Shown one piece after another: positions 35,943 to 45,337 of a stretch of DNA of 47,845 bases; within the stretch, counting starts at the first letter, position 1, and each line of letters begins with the position of its first letter. The translations under genes and the position numbers were made by a program. The notes below the pieces were generated by a model that did no database searches, was not told the DNA's origin, and saw only the letters and a program-made list of their open reading frames with translations. Source of the stretch: an uncultured SAR86 cluster bacterium (GTDB taxonomy: Bacteria > Pseudomonadota > Gammaproteobacteria > Magnimaribacterales > D2472); contig CACELG010000008.1 in assembly GCA_902560315.1 (NCBI GenBank), forward strand, positions 1 to 47,845. Reading direction: 5' to 3'.

Positions 35943-38363
35943 CTAGAATACATTTCCTACTGTAAATTGGAATTCTTCAGTTCTCTCTTGAGGTCCTGCA
36001 TTTGTTGGTTTAGCTATAGCAAGACTTAATGGACCAAAACCTGTAATCCATGTAACTCCAACTCCATATGAATATCTTAAGTCCTCTACAGCCGGTTTTG
36101 CACAATTTATTTGATAATCTTTACAGTTGTCTGAAAAAACATTTCCAAAATCAAAGAAAAAAGCTGACCTAAGAGATCTTTGATCTTCAATGAATGGAAG
36201 CTTAAAAATTAACTGTAAACTTCCCTCAACTTTTATATTTCCACCTATTGGTCTATCCCTATATCTTGAAGTTGAATTTGCATATGGGTTTATGTAAGGT
36301 GAATCTAATTCACCGTCAAAATCTGTATCAATAAGATTTGGGCAGGTTTCTTCTTCATAATTAAACTCATAACATGGAGCATCAGTGCTTCTAGGCCCTA
36401 ATGTATTAGATTCAAATCCTCTTAAAGACCTAGGTCCACCAGCATAGAAATTTTGAAAAAATGGAGTTTCTTCTGTATCTCCATATGCATCTAGATATCC
36501 CAGCTCACCGTGGAATCCAAAGACAAAATTTTGAGATAAAGGTCTGTAATATCTTTGTCTTACACTTGCCCGATAATAATTTAAATCACTACCAGGTATT
36601 GTTGAACTCAGGCTGAAAACTGTTGAGGATCCTGCTGTAGGAAATAGCCCTCTATTTAGGGTTACTCTTTGCCATGAAAATTGTGCAGAGACTGTTTCAA
36701 ATATATTTCCTTCTTTTGAAACAAAATCATATATCTCCCTAGCCGGCAACGTACCTATATCAATGTCAGTCTTATCATAAGTAATATTAAAACCTAATCT
36801 AGTAATATCTGATGTTGGATAACCAAATTGAGCTCCAATTCCTTGAGAATTAGTCAAATAGTTTGCAACATTAAATTCTCCATAGTCTGTTTCCCTGAAA
36901 TAGATGTTGTAACCTAAACTAACTCCATCTTTTGTTGCATAAGGGTCTGCAAAAGACAAGTTATAGCTCTCACTGTAAATGTTTTTATTTATGCCAATGC
37001 CAACAGTATTTCCACTTCCTAAGAAATTCTGTTCCTGAAGATTAAATCCTAGCATAAGACCAAAATCACTATATCCAATGTTTCCTCCAACACTTCCAGT
37101 GGTCTCTTCCTCAACACTATATACAATATCAATTTGATCTTCAGTGCCTATCACAGGTATAGTCTCAACATTAACCTCTTTAAAATAACCTAATCTTTCA
37201 AGCCTAACCTTGCCAGCTTCTATACTGTTATCAGAGGACCATGCACCTTCAAATTGTCTCATTTCCCTTCTTAGAACATGGTCTTGAGTGACGTTATTAC
37301 CTGTAAAAAGAATCTTTCTTGTGTATGTCTTATTTCCTGGGACTACAGAAAAAGTCAGTTTTACTTGGTTTGTGTCGTCAATAATCTCAGTATCGCCACT
37401 TACTTCAGCAAATGCATAGCCTCTATTACCAAGGACATTTATAAAAAACTCTTCAATAGATGTTATTTGGGCTTGAGAATAAGTCTGATCTTTTAAATTG
37501 TTTACTATGTCTAAATACACTTCTTCTTCAAAGGGAACTTCGCCAATCACGTTGACATCATCAATAGTGTATTTATCACCTTCATTTACGTTGTATGTTA
37601 TAAAAATTGATTCCTTGTCACGCGATAAACTTATTTGAGATGATTCAATTGAAAATTTTAAATAGCCTCTATCTCTATAATATGATTCAAGGGTTTCTAT
37701 ATCACCAATAAGTTTCTCTCTAGAGTATTGGTTGTTGCTTGAAAGAAATGAAAAAAAAGATCCCTCGGACAACTCAAAACTATCAAGTAAATCTTCATCA
37801 GAATATATTTCGTTTCCAATAATGATAATTTTTTCAATTTTTGCACTATCGCCCTCATCTACTTCAATATTTATTTCAATCCTATTTCTTGGCTTAAGCA
37901 ACTCTTCTATTTCAACTCCTGCGCCATATCTTCCATTAGAAGCATATGACCTCACAAGCTCTGACTTGACTTTTTCAAGCGTAGATCTTTTGTATACTTC
38001 ACCTTCTTTGATGCCTACGCCATCAAGACTTTCTAAAAGCTGCTCGGTTTTAAGAGCCTTATTACCAGATATTTCTATCGCTGATATGGAAGGTCTCTCA
38101 ACAACTGTAATTATTAGAGTATTACCATCCTTCCCTATTTGGATATCATCAAACTGTTCTGTTGAAAACAATGATTTAACAATATCATTAGATTTTCTTA
38201 TATCAATTCTATCTCCAACAGAAATAGGTATTACATTGAATATACTTCCAGTTGAAACTCTTTGAAGCCCAATAATTCTTATATCACTTACCAAAAATTC
38301 ATCAAATGCAGCAAGATCAAAACTTAACAACAAAGAAAGAAAAATTAACTTAAATTTTTTCAC
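35943..38363 (-). CDS. bamA: Outer-membrane assembly factor BamA
   Basis: BamA is the Omp85 core of the BAM complex that folds beta-barrels into the outer membrane. The 806 residues have a signal peptide (about 1-19), five POTRA repeats (about 24-420) and a 16-strand barrel. The loop 6 motif LRGF (in GPRSLRGFESNTLGPR) that locks the barrel is present, and the last residue is Phe as in typical BAM substrates. Loop 6 has two Cys and a DTDFDGELD stretch at 679-687 that resembles a calcium loop. The start is GTG with AGGATAA upstream. Confidence 0.97.
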   Translation of the reverse strand: MKKFKLIFLSLLLSFDLAAFDEFLVSDIRIIGLQRVSTGSIFNVIPISVGDRIDIRKSNDIVKSLFSTEQFDDIQIGKDGNTLIITVVERPSISAIEISGNKALKTEQLLESLDGVGIKEGEVYKRSTLEKVKSELVRSYASNGRYGAGVEIEELLKPRNRIEINIEVDEGDSAKIEKIIIIGNEIYSDEDLLDSFELSEGSFFSFLSSNNQYSREKLIGDIETLESYYRDRGYLKFSIESSQISLSRDKESIFITYNVNEGDKYTIDDVNVIGEVPFEEEVYLDIVNNLKDQTYSQAQITSIEEFFINVLGNRGYAFAEVSGDTEIIDDTNQVKLTFSVVPGNKTYTRKILFTGNNVTQDHVLRREMRQFEGAWSSDNSIEAGKVRLERLGYFKEVNVETIPVIGTEDQIDIVYSVEEETTGSVGGNIGYSDFGLMLGFNLQEQNFLGSGNTVGIGINKNIYSESYNLSFADPYATKDGVSLGYNIYFRETDYGEFNVANYLTNSQGIGAQFGYPTSDITRLGFNITYDKTDIDIGTLPAREIYDFVSKEGNIFETVSAQFSWQRVTLNRGLFPTAGSSTVFSLSSTIPGSDLNYYRASVRQRYYRPLSQNFVFGFHGELGYLDAYGDTEETPFFQNFYAGGPRSLRGFESNTLGPRSTDAPCYEFNYEEETCPNLIDTDFDGELDSPYINPYANSTSRYRDRPIGGNIKVEGSLQLIFKLPFIEDQRSLRSAFFFDFGNVFSDNCKDYQINCAKPAVEDLRYSYGVGVTWITGFGPLSLAIAKPTNAGPQERTEEFQFTVGNVF

Positions 38364-38372
38364 TTATCCTGC

Positions 38373-39725
38373 CTAAAAGAATCTGGAAATATCATTAAAA
38401 ATTGCAAAAAACATCAGCATAATAACAAGCGCAGCCCCACCTGTGAAAACCATATTCTCAATTTTTTCTGGCAAAGGTTTTCCTCTTATGGCTTCTATAC
38501 CCAACAATGTCAGTTGGCCCCCATCAAGAACTGGAATGGGTAATAAATTTAAGACAGCTAAACTAATGCTTAATAACGCCATAAGATACATAAATGGTAA
38601 AAATCCAGCTTGCGCTGTATCACCGGCCATTTGAGCTATTCCAATAGGGCCACTTAAATTTTCTGTTCCCATATTTCCAGTTAACATTTTCCCAATAAAT
38701 TGAAGTGTTTTTAAACTTAAATTATAAGTTTCATAAATTCCTTTCGAGAGTGATTGAATAAAGCTCCTTGTTGTCCCAAAGGATACCCCTAAGACTCCAA
38801 TAGTTTCATTTTGATTAACTTGAGAGCCAATATTTACAGGCAAATATAAAATTTCTTCATTTCTAATGATTCTAAATTCAGCACTAGTATTCGGATTTAG
38901 TGAAACCTCTTTTCGAATATCATCTGCAAAATTTATATTTTTATTTCCAATTTTTAAAATTCTATCATTCGGTTTTATGCCGGCAATGTCTGCAGATCCA
39001 CCTGAAATAACCTTACCTATAATAGGATTCATCAAATATGAGATTTCAATTCCTAAATATTGAGTTGGATTGCTTTGAGATTCAGAAGTAGGAAGAAAAT
39101 CAATAACATCTATTCCAATAGTTATAGGATTATCACTATCTGATCTCATCACAGAAAAATTTAATTCTCCTGAAAAGCCTGCGTAACTTAAAAGCTCTAA
39201 ATTGATATCTTTTGCATCTTTAACGGATGTATCGTTAATGGATAAAATTTTATCGCCATCCACGAATACTTGGGTGGTTGAATATGCTATATCTTGATTT
39301 GATGAATTAATAACCGGTACAGTCTGAGGGTCTATAGTATTTAAAAAGATTGCTGTAAAGATGAATATAGATAATAAAAAGTTTGCTAAGGGGCCTGCAA
39401 ACATAATTGATGCTCTTTGCCATTTTGGTTTTGAATCAAATGTATTCTTAAGTTGCTCTTGGGTTAAACCTTTTACAGATTCTGGATCTACTTCAATAAG
39501 TTTATTTGTAATCATTGAAACATAGCCACCTAATGGAACTGCAGAAAGAGCAAATTCTGTTCCATGCTTATCATATTTTTTATAAAAAACTGGTCCCATT
39601 CCTATAGAAAATCTTTGAACATGAACTTTGCACATTCTTGCGACAATAAAATGCCCAAATTCATGAATTGTTACTAGAACTCCTAAAAGAGCTAAAAATG
39701 ATGCTATATATATAATTGTAGTCAT
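38373..39725 (-). CDS. rseP: Site-2 intramembrane zinc protease RseP
   Basis: RseP cleaves membrane-bound substrates such as the anti-sigma factor RseA and leftover signal peptides. The 450-residue protein has the zinc motif HEFGH at 21-25 in the first transmembrane helix and LDGGQ at 400-404 in a later one. Two PDZ-like periplasmic segments lie between, including SGGSADIAGIKPNDRI. It is 9 bp before bamA, the standard dxr-rseP-bamA order. RseA and RpoE are not in the window, so whether a sigma-E pathway exists here is open. Confidence 0.97.
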   Translation of the reverse strand: MTTIIYIASFLALLGVLVTIHEFGHFIVARMCKVHVQRFSIGMGPVFYKKYDKHGTEFALSAVPLGGYVSMITNKLIEVDPESVKGLTQEQLKNTFDSKPKWQRASIMFAGPLANFLLSIFIFTAIFLNTIDPQTVPVINSSNQDIAYSTTQVFVDGDKILSINDTSVKDAKDINLELLSYAGFSGELNFSVMRSDSDNPITIGIDVIDFLPTSESQSNPTQYLGIEISYLMNPIIGKVISGGSADIAGIKPNDRILKIGNKNINFADDIRKEVSLNPNTSAEFRIIRNEEILYLPVNIGSQVNQNETIGVLGVSFGTTRSFIQSLSKGIYETYNLSLKTLQFIGKMLTGNMGTENLSGPIGIAQMAGDTAQAGFLPFMYLMALLSISLAVLNLLPIPVLDGGQLTLLGIEAIRGKPLPEKIENMVFTGGAALVIMLMFFAIFNDISRFF

Positions 39726-39736
39726 ATTTTAAATGT

Positions 39737-40885
39737 CTAAGTGAGGGATTTTACCACCTTCTCAGCTTTAATGCGTGTTTGCACATCAGCTTCATTTATT
39801 GATTCTATTGATAAATCATTAGACATATGATTTTTATCAAAAGTTCGATAAATAACCTCATAAATTTGATTGAAATTTATCTTTTTATTTAAGAAGCTCT
39901 CAACAGCAACTTCGTTTGCTGCATTAAATATAGTTCCTAAAAAGCCGCCTTCATTACAAACTTCACGTGCAATATCTTGAATTTCGCTTCTATCTGATGG
40001 GAACTCCTGAAAAGATAAATTTAAATTACTAAAATCTAAGTTATTAAAATCTATTGGCAATCTTTGCTCTTCAGATAGTGCATGGGCAATAGGAACCCTC
40101 ATGTCAGGCGCACTCATTTGACACAGACTTGATCCATCTATGAATGTTACTATTGAATGAATTATGCTTTGTGGATGAACTACTAATTCAAAATATTTTT
40201 CATTCATATCAAATAAATATTTGGCTTCAATAAGTTCTAGACACTTATTAACCAAAGTAGCAGAATCAATCGTAACTTTACTACCCATTTTCCAATTTGG
40301 ATGATTGAGAGCCTCTTCAACAGTAACATGCTTTAATTCTTGAATAGGGGTATTAATAAATGGACCCCCAGATGCTGTAATAGTTATACGTTTGACATCT
40401 TCTGTACCCTTCTCACCAGATAAACACTGAAAGATTGCATTATGCTCACTGTCTATTGGGATAATTTCAGAATTATTTTTTTTGGCTAAAGGTAAAATTA
40501 AATCTCCACCGGCAACAATACTTTCTTTATTTGCTAATAAAATTTTCTTTCCCGTCTTGGCAGCAATATATGCAGCTTTTAGACCTGCAAATCCAGATGT
40601 TGCACATACAATAATATCAATCTCTTCTTTATTGATAAGTTTTTCCAGATCTCCCTCATCATTTAAATATCTTTCTGAATCCTCGCTTGCCAGACTTTTA
40701 AAGGAATCATGATCATCAATGAAAATATAATCAGGAGAATATTCTTTCAATATCTCTTGAGACTTTAGAATATTTTTGTTTAATGATATGCCAAATAAAT
40801 TTAATGATTTTTTATTTTGAGAAATGACACTTAGAACACTTTCTCCTATGCTTCCTGTAGCACCAAGTAAAAGAATATTCTTCAT
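39737..40885 (-). CDS. dxr: 1-deoxy-D-xylulose 5-phosphate reductoisomerase
   Basis: Dxr catalyses the committed step of the MEP isoprenoid pathway, feeding undecaprenyl and quinone synthesis. The 382-residue protein has the NADPH loop GATGSIG at 8-14, LANKES at 117-122, and the metal-binding DSEH at 145-148 with Asp145 and Glu147. The lid sequence ASGGPF and the NHPNWKMG segment are present. The ATG overlaps the cdsA stop by 4 bp. Its product pathway supplies UppS, encoded two genes upstream. Confidence 0.97.
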   Translation of the reverse strand: MKNILLLGATGSIGESVLSVISQNKKSLNLFGISLNKNILKSQEILKEYSPDYIFIDDHDSFKSLASEDSERYLNDEGDLEKLINKEEIDIIVCATSGFAGLKAAYIAAKTGKKILLANKESIVAGGDLILPLAKKNNSEIIPIDSEHNAIFQCLSGEKGTEDVKRITITASGGPFINTPIQELKHVTVEEALNHPNWKMGSKVTIDSATLVNKCLELIEAKYLFDMNEKYFELVVHPQSIIHSIVTFIDGSSLCQMSAPDMRVPIAHALSEEQRLPIDFNNLDFSNLNLSFQEFPSDRSEIQDIAREVCNEGGFLGTIFNAANEVAVESFLNKKINFNQIYEVIYRTFDKNHMSNDLSIESINEADVQTRIKAEKVVKSLT

Positions 40886-41487
40886 AAGAATAATATTAAG
40901 ATTGGAGTTGCTATAAGATGAGAATCTATTCTATCTAAAATTCCACCATGACCTGGAAGTATTGAGCCAGTGTCCTTAACACCTGACTGTCTTTTAAAAT
41001 AACTAATAAATAAGTCTCCCATGAATGCTAAAAATGCTCCTAATACAAAAATAAGTGCTATAAAATTAATATCGTATAGATAGCCTAGCATTAATCCAAA
41101 AATTGCCGATCCAATTACACCTCCAACTAATCCCTCAAGAGTTTTATTGGGACTAATTTTTTTTACAATAAAATTAGCTCCAAATTTAGATCCAACAACG
41201 TAAGCAAACGTATCAAAGATTGCGGTATTAATAATAATTAATCCATATAAAACATAGGCATTTTCATCGAGTAAAACATAAAGGATTGAACATAAGCCAA
41301 AATTAAAAATAATAAAAAATCCTAAAAAAAGATTCTTAAATTTATTTTTTACCCACTCAAACATTCCTAATAGGCAAACGAAAGATATTGCTAATGAAAA
41401 TATCCAAATATTTCTAGAATAAATGATAAAAAAAATAATCAGTATTAAAAATAAGGATGTTGCAAGTCTAGTTATCATAGAATTCAT
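40882..41487 (-). CDS. cdsA: Phosphatidate cytidylyltransferase, compact form
   Basis: CdsA makes CDP-diacylglycerol, the precursor of all phospholipids. At 201 residues it is much shorter than E. coli CdsA (285), with fewer membrane helices at the N-terminus. The C-terminal signature is complete: SYFKRQSGVKDTGSILPGHGG at about 163-183, seen as SYFKR, KDTGS and LPGHGGILDRID. The start overlaps the uppS stop (ATGA), and an upstream extension is not available. Genes uppS-cdsA-dxr keep the usual order. Confidence 0.95.
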   Translation of the reverse strand: MNSMITRLATSLFLILIIFFIIYSRNIWIFSLAISFVCLLGMFEWVKNKFKNLFLGFFIIFNFGLCSILYVLLDENAYVLYGLIIINTAIFDTFAYVVGSKFGANFIVKKISPNKTLEGLVGGVIGSAIFGLMLGYLYDINFIALIFVLGAFLAFMGDLFISYFKRQSGVKDTGSILPGHGGILDRIDSHLIATPILILFL

Positions 41488-42203
41488 TTTCTCTTACCAA
41501 ATCTTCTTTTAATATTTTTAAAATTATCGAGACATTTTAAAAAGTCATTTTTATTAAAATCAGGCCAATATTTATCAATAAACATAATTTCAGCATATGC
41601 TATTTGATAAAGAAGAAAGTTACTTATCCTCCTATCACCACCTGTTCTGATTAATAGATCTATTTCATCAACAGGAACTGATGACGCATTGTGTAAAGTT
41701 TTTTCATTGATATCTTTTAATTTAATTTGTTTAGCTAAAACGCTTGATGATATTTTTTTAGCCATGTCTACAATGTCTTGCTTGCCACCATACCCTAGGG
41801 CAACATTCAAATCTAGTTTACTATTTTGTATATATGTTTCTTCTTCTGCATAGCTTATTTTATCAATAACCTTTTTACCAAAGTCATATATGTGCCCAAA
41901 AAACTTTAATCTAACTTTCTGCTCTTTAAGATCAGAAACTTGATCGTTAATTGCATCCACAACTAGTTTTTTTATAGCGGTCACTTCGGTTTTAGGTCTT
42001 TTCCAGTTCTCAGAGCTAAATGCATAAATCGTTAAAGAAGATAGATCTTGCTTAACTGATTCCTCTACTATGTCTTTTACAATGCTAACTCCTTTCTTAT
42101 GGCCTTCACTGATCTTTAAAGAGTTTTTGATAGCCCATCTTCCATTGCCATCCATAATAATGCCAACATTTTTTGGGGAATTTATTTTGCTAGTATTAGC
42201 CAT
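41484..42203 (-). CDS. uppS: Undecaprenyl diphosphate synthase
   Basis: UppS is a cis-prenyltransferase making the C55 carrier lipid for peptidoglycan and O-antigen. The 239-residue protein has the catalytic IIMDGNGRWA with Asp18, the SSENWKRP segment at about 66-73 and the C-terminal DLLIRTGGDRRISNFLL motif with Arg residues binding the diphosphate. It follows frr by 9 bp. Confidence 0.97.
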   Translation of the reverse strand: MANTSKINSPKNVGIIMDGNGRWAIKNSLKISEGHKKGVSIVKDIVEESVKQDLSSLTIYAFSSENWKRPKTEVTAIKKLVVDAINDQVSDLKEQKVRLKFFGHIYDFGKKVIDKISYAEEETYIQNSKLDLNVALGYGGKQDIVDMAKKISSSVLAKQIKLKDINEKTLHNASSVPVDEIDLLIRTGGDRRISNFLLYQIAYAEIMFIDKYWPDFNKNDFLKCLDNFKNIKRRFGKRK

Positions 42204-42212
42204 CTTAGGCCA

Positions 42213-42767
42213 CTAAATTTCTAGAAGGTCTGATTCTTTATTTTTTAAATCCGAATCAACAATTGAAATGAATTTGTCGGTTTCTTTTTGAATGAGATCT
42301 TCTATCCTTCTGAGATCATCTTCAGATATTTCAGAAGATTGTTGTTTATCTTTTGCAACTTGATTTGCATCTCTTCTTATATTTCTTATAGAAATTCTTG
42401 AATTTTCTGCTTCTGAACGCGCCTGCTTTATATAATCCTGTCTTGTCTCTTCAGTTAATACTGGCATCGTAACCCTAATTAAATCTCCGCTTGTACTTGG
42501 ATTTAAACCAAGATCTGAACTTAATATTGCTTTCTCAATTTCAGGTATTAAATTTTTATCCCATGGTGATATCACTAAAGATCTCCCTTCCTCAACACTA
42601 ATATTAGAAGTCTGATTTATTGGAGTCTGATTTCCATAATAATCAACGTTTATATCATCTAATATTGAAGGATTAGCTCTTCCAGTTCTAATTTTATTAA
42701 AAGCATTCCTAAGAGCGGATAAAGACTTATCCATTCTTTGTGTTACATCATTCAATAAGTTATCCAT
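42213..42767 (-). CDS. frr: Ribosome recycling factor
   Basis: RRF splits post-termination ribosomes with EF-G. The 184-residue length is typical. RTGRANPSILDDINVDYYGNQTP (about 27-49; core RTGRAN and YYGNQTP) and a three-helix domain ending in IQKETDKFI are conserved. It starts one base after the pyrH stop. The frr gene sits in the standard pyrH-frr-uppS order. Confidence 0.97.
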   Translation of the reverse strand: MDNLLNDVTQRMDKSLSALRNAFNKIRTGRANPSILDDINVDYYGNQTPINQTSNISVEEGRSLVISPWDKNLIPEIEKAILSSDLGLNPSTSGDLIRVTMPVLTEETRQDYIKQARSEAENSRISIRNIRRDANQVAKDKQQSSEISEDDLRRIEDLIQKETDKFISIVDSDLKNKESDLLEI

Positions 42768-42768
42768 A

Positions 42769-43482
42769 TTAAGTTATAAGTGTACCTATTTTTTTACCAC
42801 AGATAATATCTTTTAAAGCGTTGTGATTATTAACATTAAAAACATTTATTGGTAGTTTATGATCTCTTGCAAGCGTTAAGGCAGTTGCATCCATGACTTT
42901 GAGGTTTTTTGATATAGCATCATCAAAAGATAATGAATCAAAAAATTTAGCGTCTTTATTTATTTCAGGATCAGAATCATATACCCCATCAACTCTTGTT
43001 GCTTTCAACATAAGATTGGCTTCAGTCTCAATGGCTCTTAAACATCCAGCAGTATCTGTTGTAAAGAAAGGATTTCCAGTTCCAGCAGTAAAAATAACAA
43101 CAAAACCATCGCTAAGTAATTGGATGGCTAATCTTCTATCATAATGTTCAACAATTCCAGACATAGAAATAGCAGACATTACCCTAGTTTTTATTCCTGC
43201 TCTTTCTAGCGCATCTCTTAAAGCAATCCCATTCATAACTGTTGCTAACATTCCCATGTGATCACCGGCAACTCTATCCATACCTGCTTTATTTAACTTT
43301 TCACCTCTAAAAAGATTTCCTCCTCCGATCACAATACCAATTTCAGCTCCTATCTCTTTGCAAGATTTTACTGAATCCGCCATATTATCTAATATCTTTG
43401 GATCTATGCCGTGTTCATCATTTCCAGCAACAGATTCTCCACTAAACTTAAGTAGAATTCTTTTGTGCTCTAATTTAGACAT
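42769..43482 (-). CDS. pyrH: UMP kinase
   Basis: PyrH phosphorylates UMP to UDP in pyrimidine synthesis and is hexameric in bacteria. The 237-residue protein has the N-terminal KFSGESVAG phosphate loop near 12-20, GGGNLFRG near 52-59 and [12 protein letters not shown] near 133-144. It belongs to the amino-acid kinase family. It lies 3 bp after tsf. Carbamoyl phosphate for the same pathway comes from carAB at the other end of the window. Confidence 0.97.
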   Translation of the reverse strand: MSKLEHKRILLKFSGESVAGNDEHGIDPKILDNMADSVKSCKEIGAEIGIVIGGGNLFRGEKLNKAGMDRVAGDHMGMLATVMNGIALRDALERAGIKTRVMSAISMSGIVEHYDRRLAIQLLSDGFVVIFTAGTGNPFFTTDTAGCLRAIETEANLMLKATRVDGVYDSDPEINKDAKFFDSLSFDDAISKNLKVMDATALTLARDHKLPINVFNVNNHNALKDIICGKKIGTLIT

Positions 43483-43485
43483 ATT

Positions 43486-44343
43486 TTATTTTAACTGTTC
43501 GGCAACCTCTTCTGCGAAATCTTTGGTATTCACCTCAATTCCTTCACCCACTTTTAACCTAACAAATGCAACAATACTTGCATTATCTTTTTCTAAATAA
43601 TCTTTTACAGTTATATCTGGATCCTTAACATAATTTTGTGACAATAAAGACACTTCAGATAAGAATCTTTTTACCTTTCCTTCAACCATCTTATCCATAA
43701 TTTCTTGGGGTTTCCCAGAATCTTGAGCTTGATTTTGATAAATTGCTCTTTCCCTTTCTAAAGTATCCTGATCAATATCATCTTGAGATAAACATAAAGG
43801 ATTAAATGCAGCTACGTGCATTGCAATATTTTTTGCCATATCATTATTTCCACCCTTTGTAATAACTATTGAGCCAAGTTTTGAGTCAGAATGAAGATAC
43901 ATTCCTATATTCATATCTCCAGTGTATTCCAGTGTTTTAACTTTTCTAAGTTGAATATTTTCACCAATGGTTTGAACTAATGTCTGTCTTTCATCTTCCA
44001 ATGGTGATTTTATAAAAGCCTCGGCATCTAATACTTTATTTTTTGATATATATTCTTTAACTTTCTCACCAAATGATAGAAAGTTGGTGTCTTTAGCTGC
44101 AAAATCTGTCTCAGAGTTTATCTCAACAAGTGTTGCATAACTTTCAGCTACCGTAGTTATCAAAATTCCATCAGCGGCTACTCTAGATGATTTTTTTTCT
44201 GCCTTTAATGCACTGTTCGACCTCAATAGATCGAGTGCCTTTTCAATATCTCCTTTACATTCAACAAGTGCCTTCTTGCAGTCCATCATTGCTACACCTG
44301 TCATATCTCTCAATTCTTTAACTTGTGATGCTTTGATTTCCAA
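43486..44343 (-). CDS. tsf: Elongation factor Ts
   Basis: EF-Ts regenerates EF-Tu-GTP. The protein is 285 residues from a TTG at 44343, which directly follows the rpsB TAA by one base. GAGG lies 9 bases before TTG, and the next residues EIKASQVKELRDMTG align with the E. coli start. A longer frame starting inside rpsB adds 26 unrelated residues and is rejected. The EF-Tu-contacting TDFAAKD segment near 81-87 is conserved, with the core and dimerisation regions following. Both rpsB and tsf use TTG. Confidence 0.96.
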   Translation of the reverse strand: MEIKASQVKELRDMTGVAMMDCKKALVECKGDIEKALDLLRSNSALKAEKKSSRVAADGILITTVAESYATLVEINSETDFAAKDTNFLSFGEKVKEYISKNKVLDAEAFIKSPLEDERQTLVQTIGENIQLRKVKTLEYTGDMNIGMYLHSDSKLGSIVITKGGNNDMAKNIAMHVAAFNPLCLSQDDIDQDTLERERAIYQNQAQDSGKPQEIMDKMVEGKVKRFLSEVSLLSQNYVKDPDITVKDYLEKDNASIVAFVRLKVGEGIEVNTKDFAEEVAEQLK

Positions 44344-44344
44344 T

Positions 44345-45205
44345 TTATTTATCCTCTTCGTTATTTTCTTCAGGTGAACCTTCTTGAGGTTCTTCAGTAG
44401 CATCTGCTTCATTATTAGCATCTACCCTAGATTCTTTTATAACATCTTCTCCAGCTTCAGCATCTTCTTTTTTTAGAGTCTGAATTACCGGAGAATCTGA
44501 TGATTTAGGCGAAAAGCCTTTTGAAGATTCAATACCCCTTAAGCATGCATCTGAAATTACTTTAGTAATTAGTCTAATTGACCTGATAGCATCATCGTTT
44601 CCTGGAATCACCGTATCAATACCATCAGGATCAGAGTTGGAATCAACTAAAGCAATAACAGGAATACCCATTTTTTTAGCTTCAAGTACAGCTATCTTTT
44701 CATATTTAACATCTATTACAAAAATTGCATCAGGCAGCCCTTTCATATCTTTTATACCACCCACACTTGCTATAAGTTTGGTATATTCTTTTTGAATCTC
44801 TACAGCTTCTTTTTTAATAAGTTTCTCAATTCTTCCAGAAGACATCATTTCTTCAATATCTATAAGCCTTCTTATTGAGCCTCTTATAGTTTTCCAGTTT
44901 GTCAATGTTCCACCAAGCCATCTTTTATCTACATAGGGCAATCCTATTTGAGATGCCTCCTCTTTAATTGTTTTACTAGCAGATCTTTTTGTGCCAACAA
45001 ATAATATTTTGTTTCCTTTTGAGCATATATCTTCTACTTTAGATGCTGCTGCACTTAAGTGTTCTTGAGTTAATTCAAGATTAATTATGCTAATTTTTTT
45101 TCTTGTGTCATAAATATATTCTTCCATTTTTGGATTCCAGAATCTTTGTTGATGACCGAAATGAACACCTGCTTGAAGCAGGTCTTTTATTGAAACTATA
45201 CTCAA
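44345..45205 (-). CDS. rpsB: 30S ribosomal protein S2 with acidic C-terminal tail
   Basis: S2 sits on the 30S back and recruits S1 partners. The 286-residue protein starts from TTG at 45205, chosen because AAGGAG lies 7 bases upstream and the following residues [18 protein letters not shown] match E. coli S2. The globular core ends near residue 235 (ACLRGIE). About 50 more residues, rich in Glu, Asp, Asn and Ser, follow, whereas E. coli S2 is 241 in total. The upstream 97-base leader may mediate S2 autoregulation of rpsB-tsf. The gene lies after dapB rather than beside map. Confidence 0.96.
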   Translation of the reverse strand: MSIVSIKDLLQAGVHFGHQQRFWNPKMEEYIYDTRKKISIINLELTQEHLSAAASKVEDICSKGNKILFVGTKRSASKTIKEEASQIGLPYVDKRWLGGTLTNWKTIRGSIRRLIDIEEMMSSGRIEKLIKKEAVEIQKEYTKLIASVGGIKDMKGLPDAIFVIDVKYEKIAVLEAKKMGIPVIALVDSNSDPDGIDTVIPGNDDAIRSIRLITKVISDACLRGIESSKGFSPKSSDSPVIQTLKKEDAEAGEDVIKESRVDANNEADATEEPQEGSPEENNEEDK

Positions 45206-45302
45206 TTTAATTCTCCTTCGGGGTTATTCTCCGATTCACAATAAAGTTGACTTATTAAAAGCACCCCAACTTTACAAAAAAATGAATCTTCGTGTTAAAA
45301 GT
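45206..45302 (-). promoter_or_regulatory. Candidate S2-type leader of rpsB-tsf
   Basis: The untranslated region holds a perfect 8-bp stem (TAAAGTTG at 45242-45249, CAACTTTA at 45267-45274) whose 17-base loop begins GGGGTGC-like sequence on the minus strand. It also has a short 4-bp stem (45218-45221 with 45231-45234) abutting the AAGGAG of rpsB. In E. coli the rpsB-tsf operon is repressed by S2 binding the leader. These two hairpins in the right place suggest a similar element, but homology was not tested. Confidence 0.4.
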
Positions 45303-45308
45303 TTGGGT

Positions 45309-45337
45309 ATTCTATAGAAAATTTAGAGTTTTTGAAA
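45309..45337 (-). promoter_or_regulatory. Candidate promoter of rpsB-tsf
   Basis: On the minus strand TTTCAA (45332-45337) and TAGAAT (45309-45314) are separated by 17 bp, a sigma-70-like layout with three or four mismatches in total. Transcription would begin near 45302, producing the leader described at 45206-45302. The sequence is between dapB and rpsB, where an independent start for the long ribosomal and envelope run is expected. Confidence 0.35.

Noticed and set aside
43486-44421. A longer tsf frame starting inside rpsB
   Set aside because: The extra 26 residues are unlike EF-Ts and overlap S2 coding; the TTG at 44343 has a Shine-Dalgarno and gives the conserved N-terminus.
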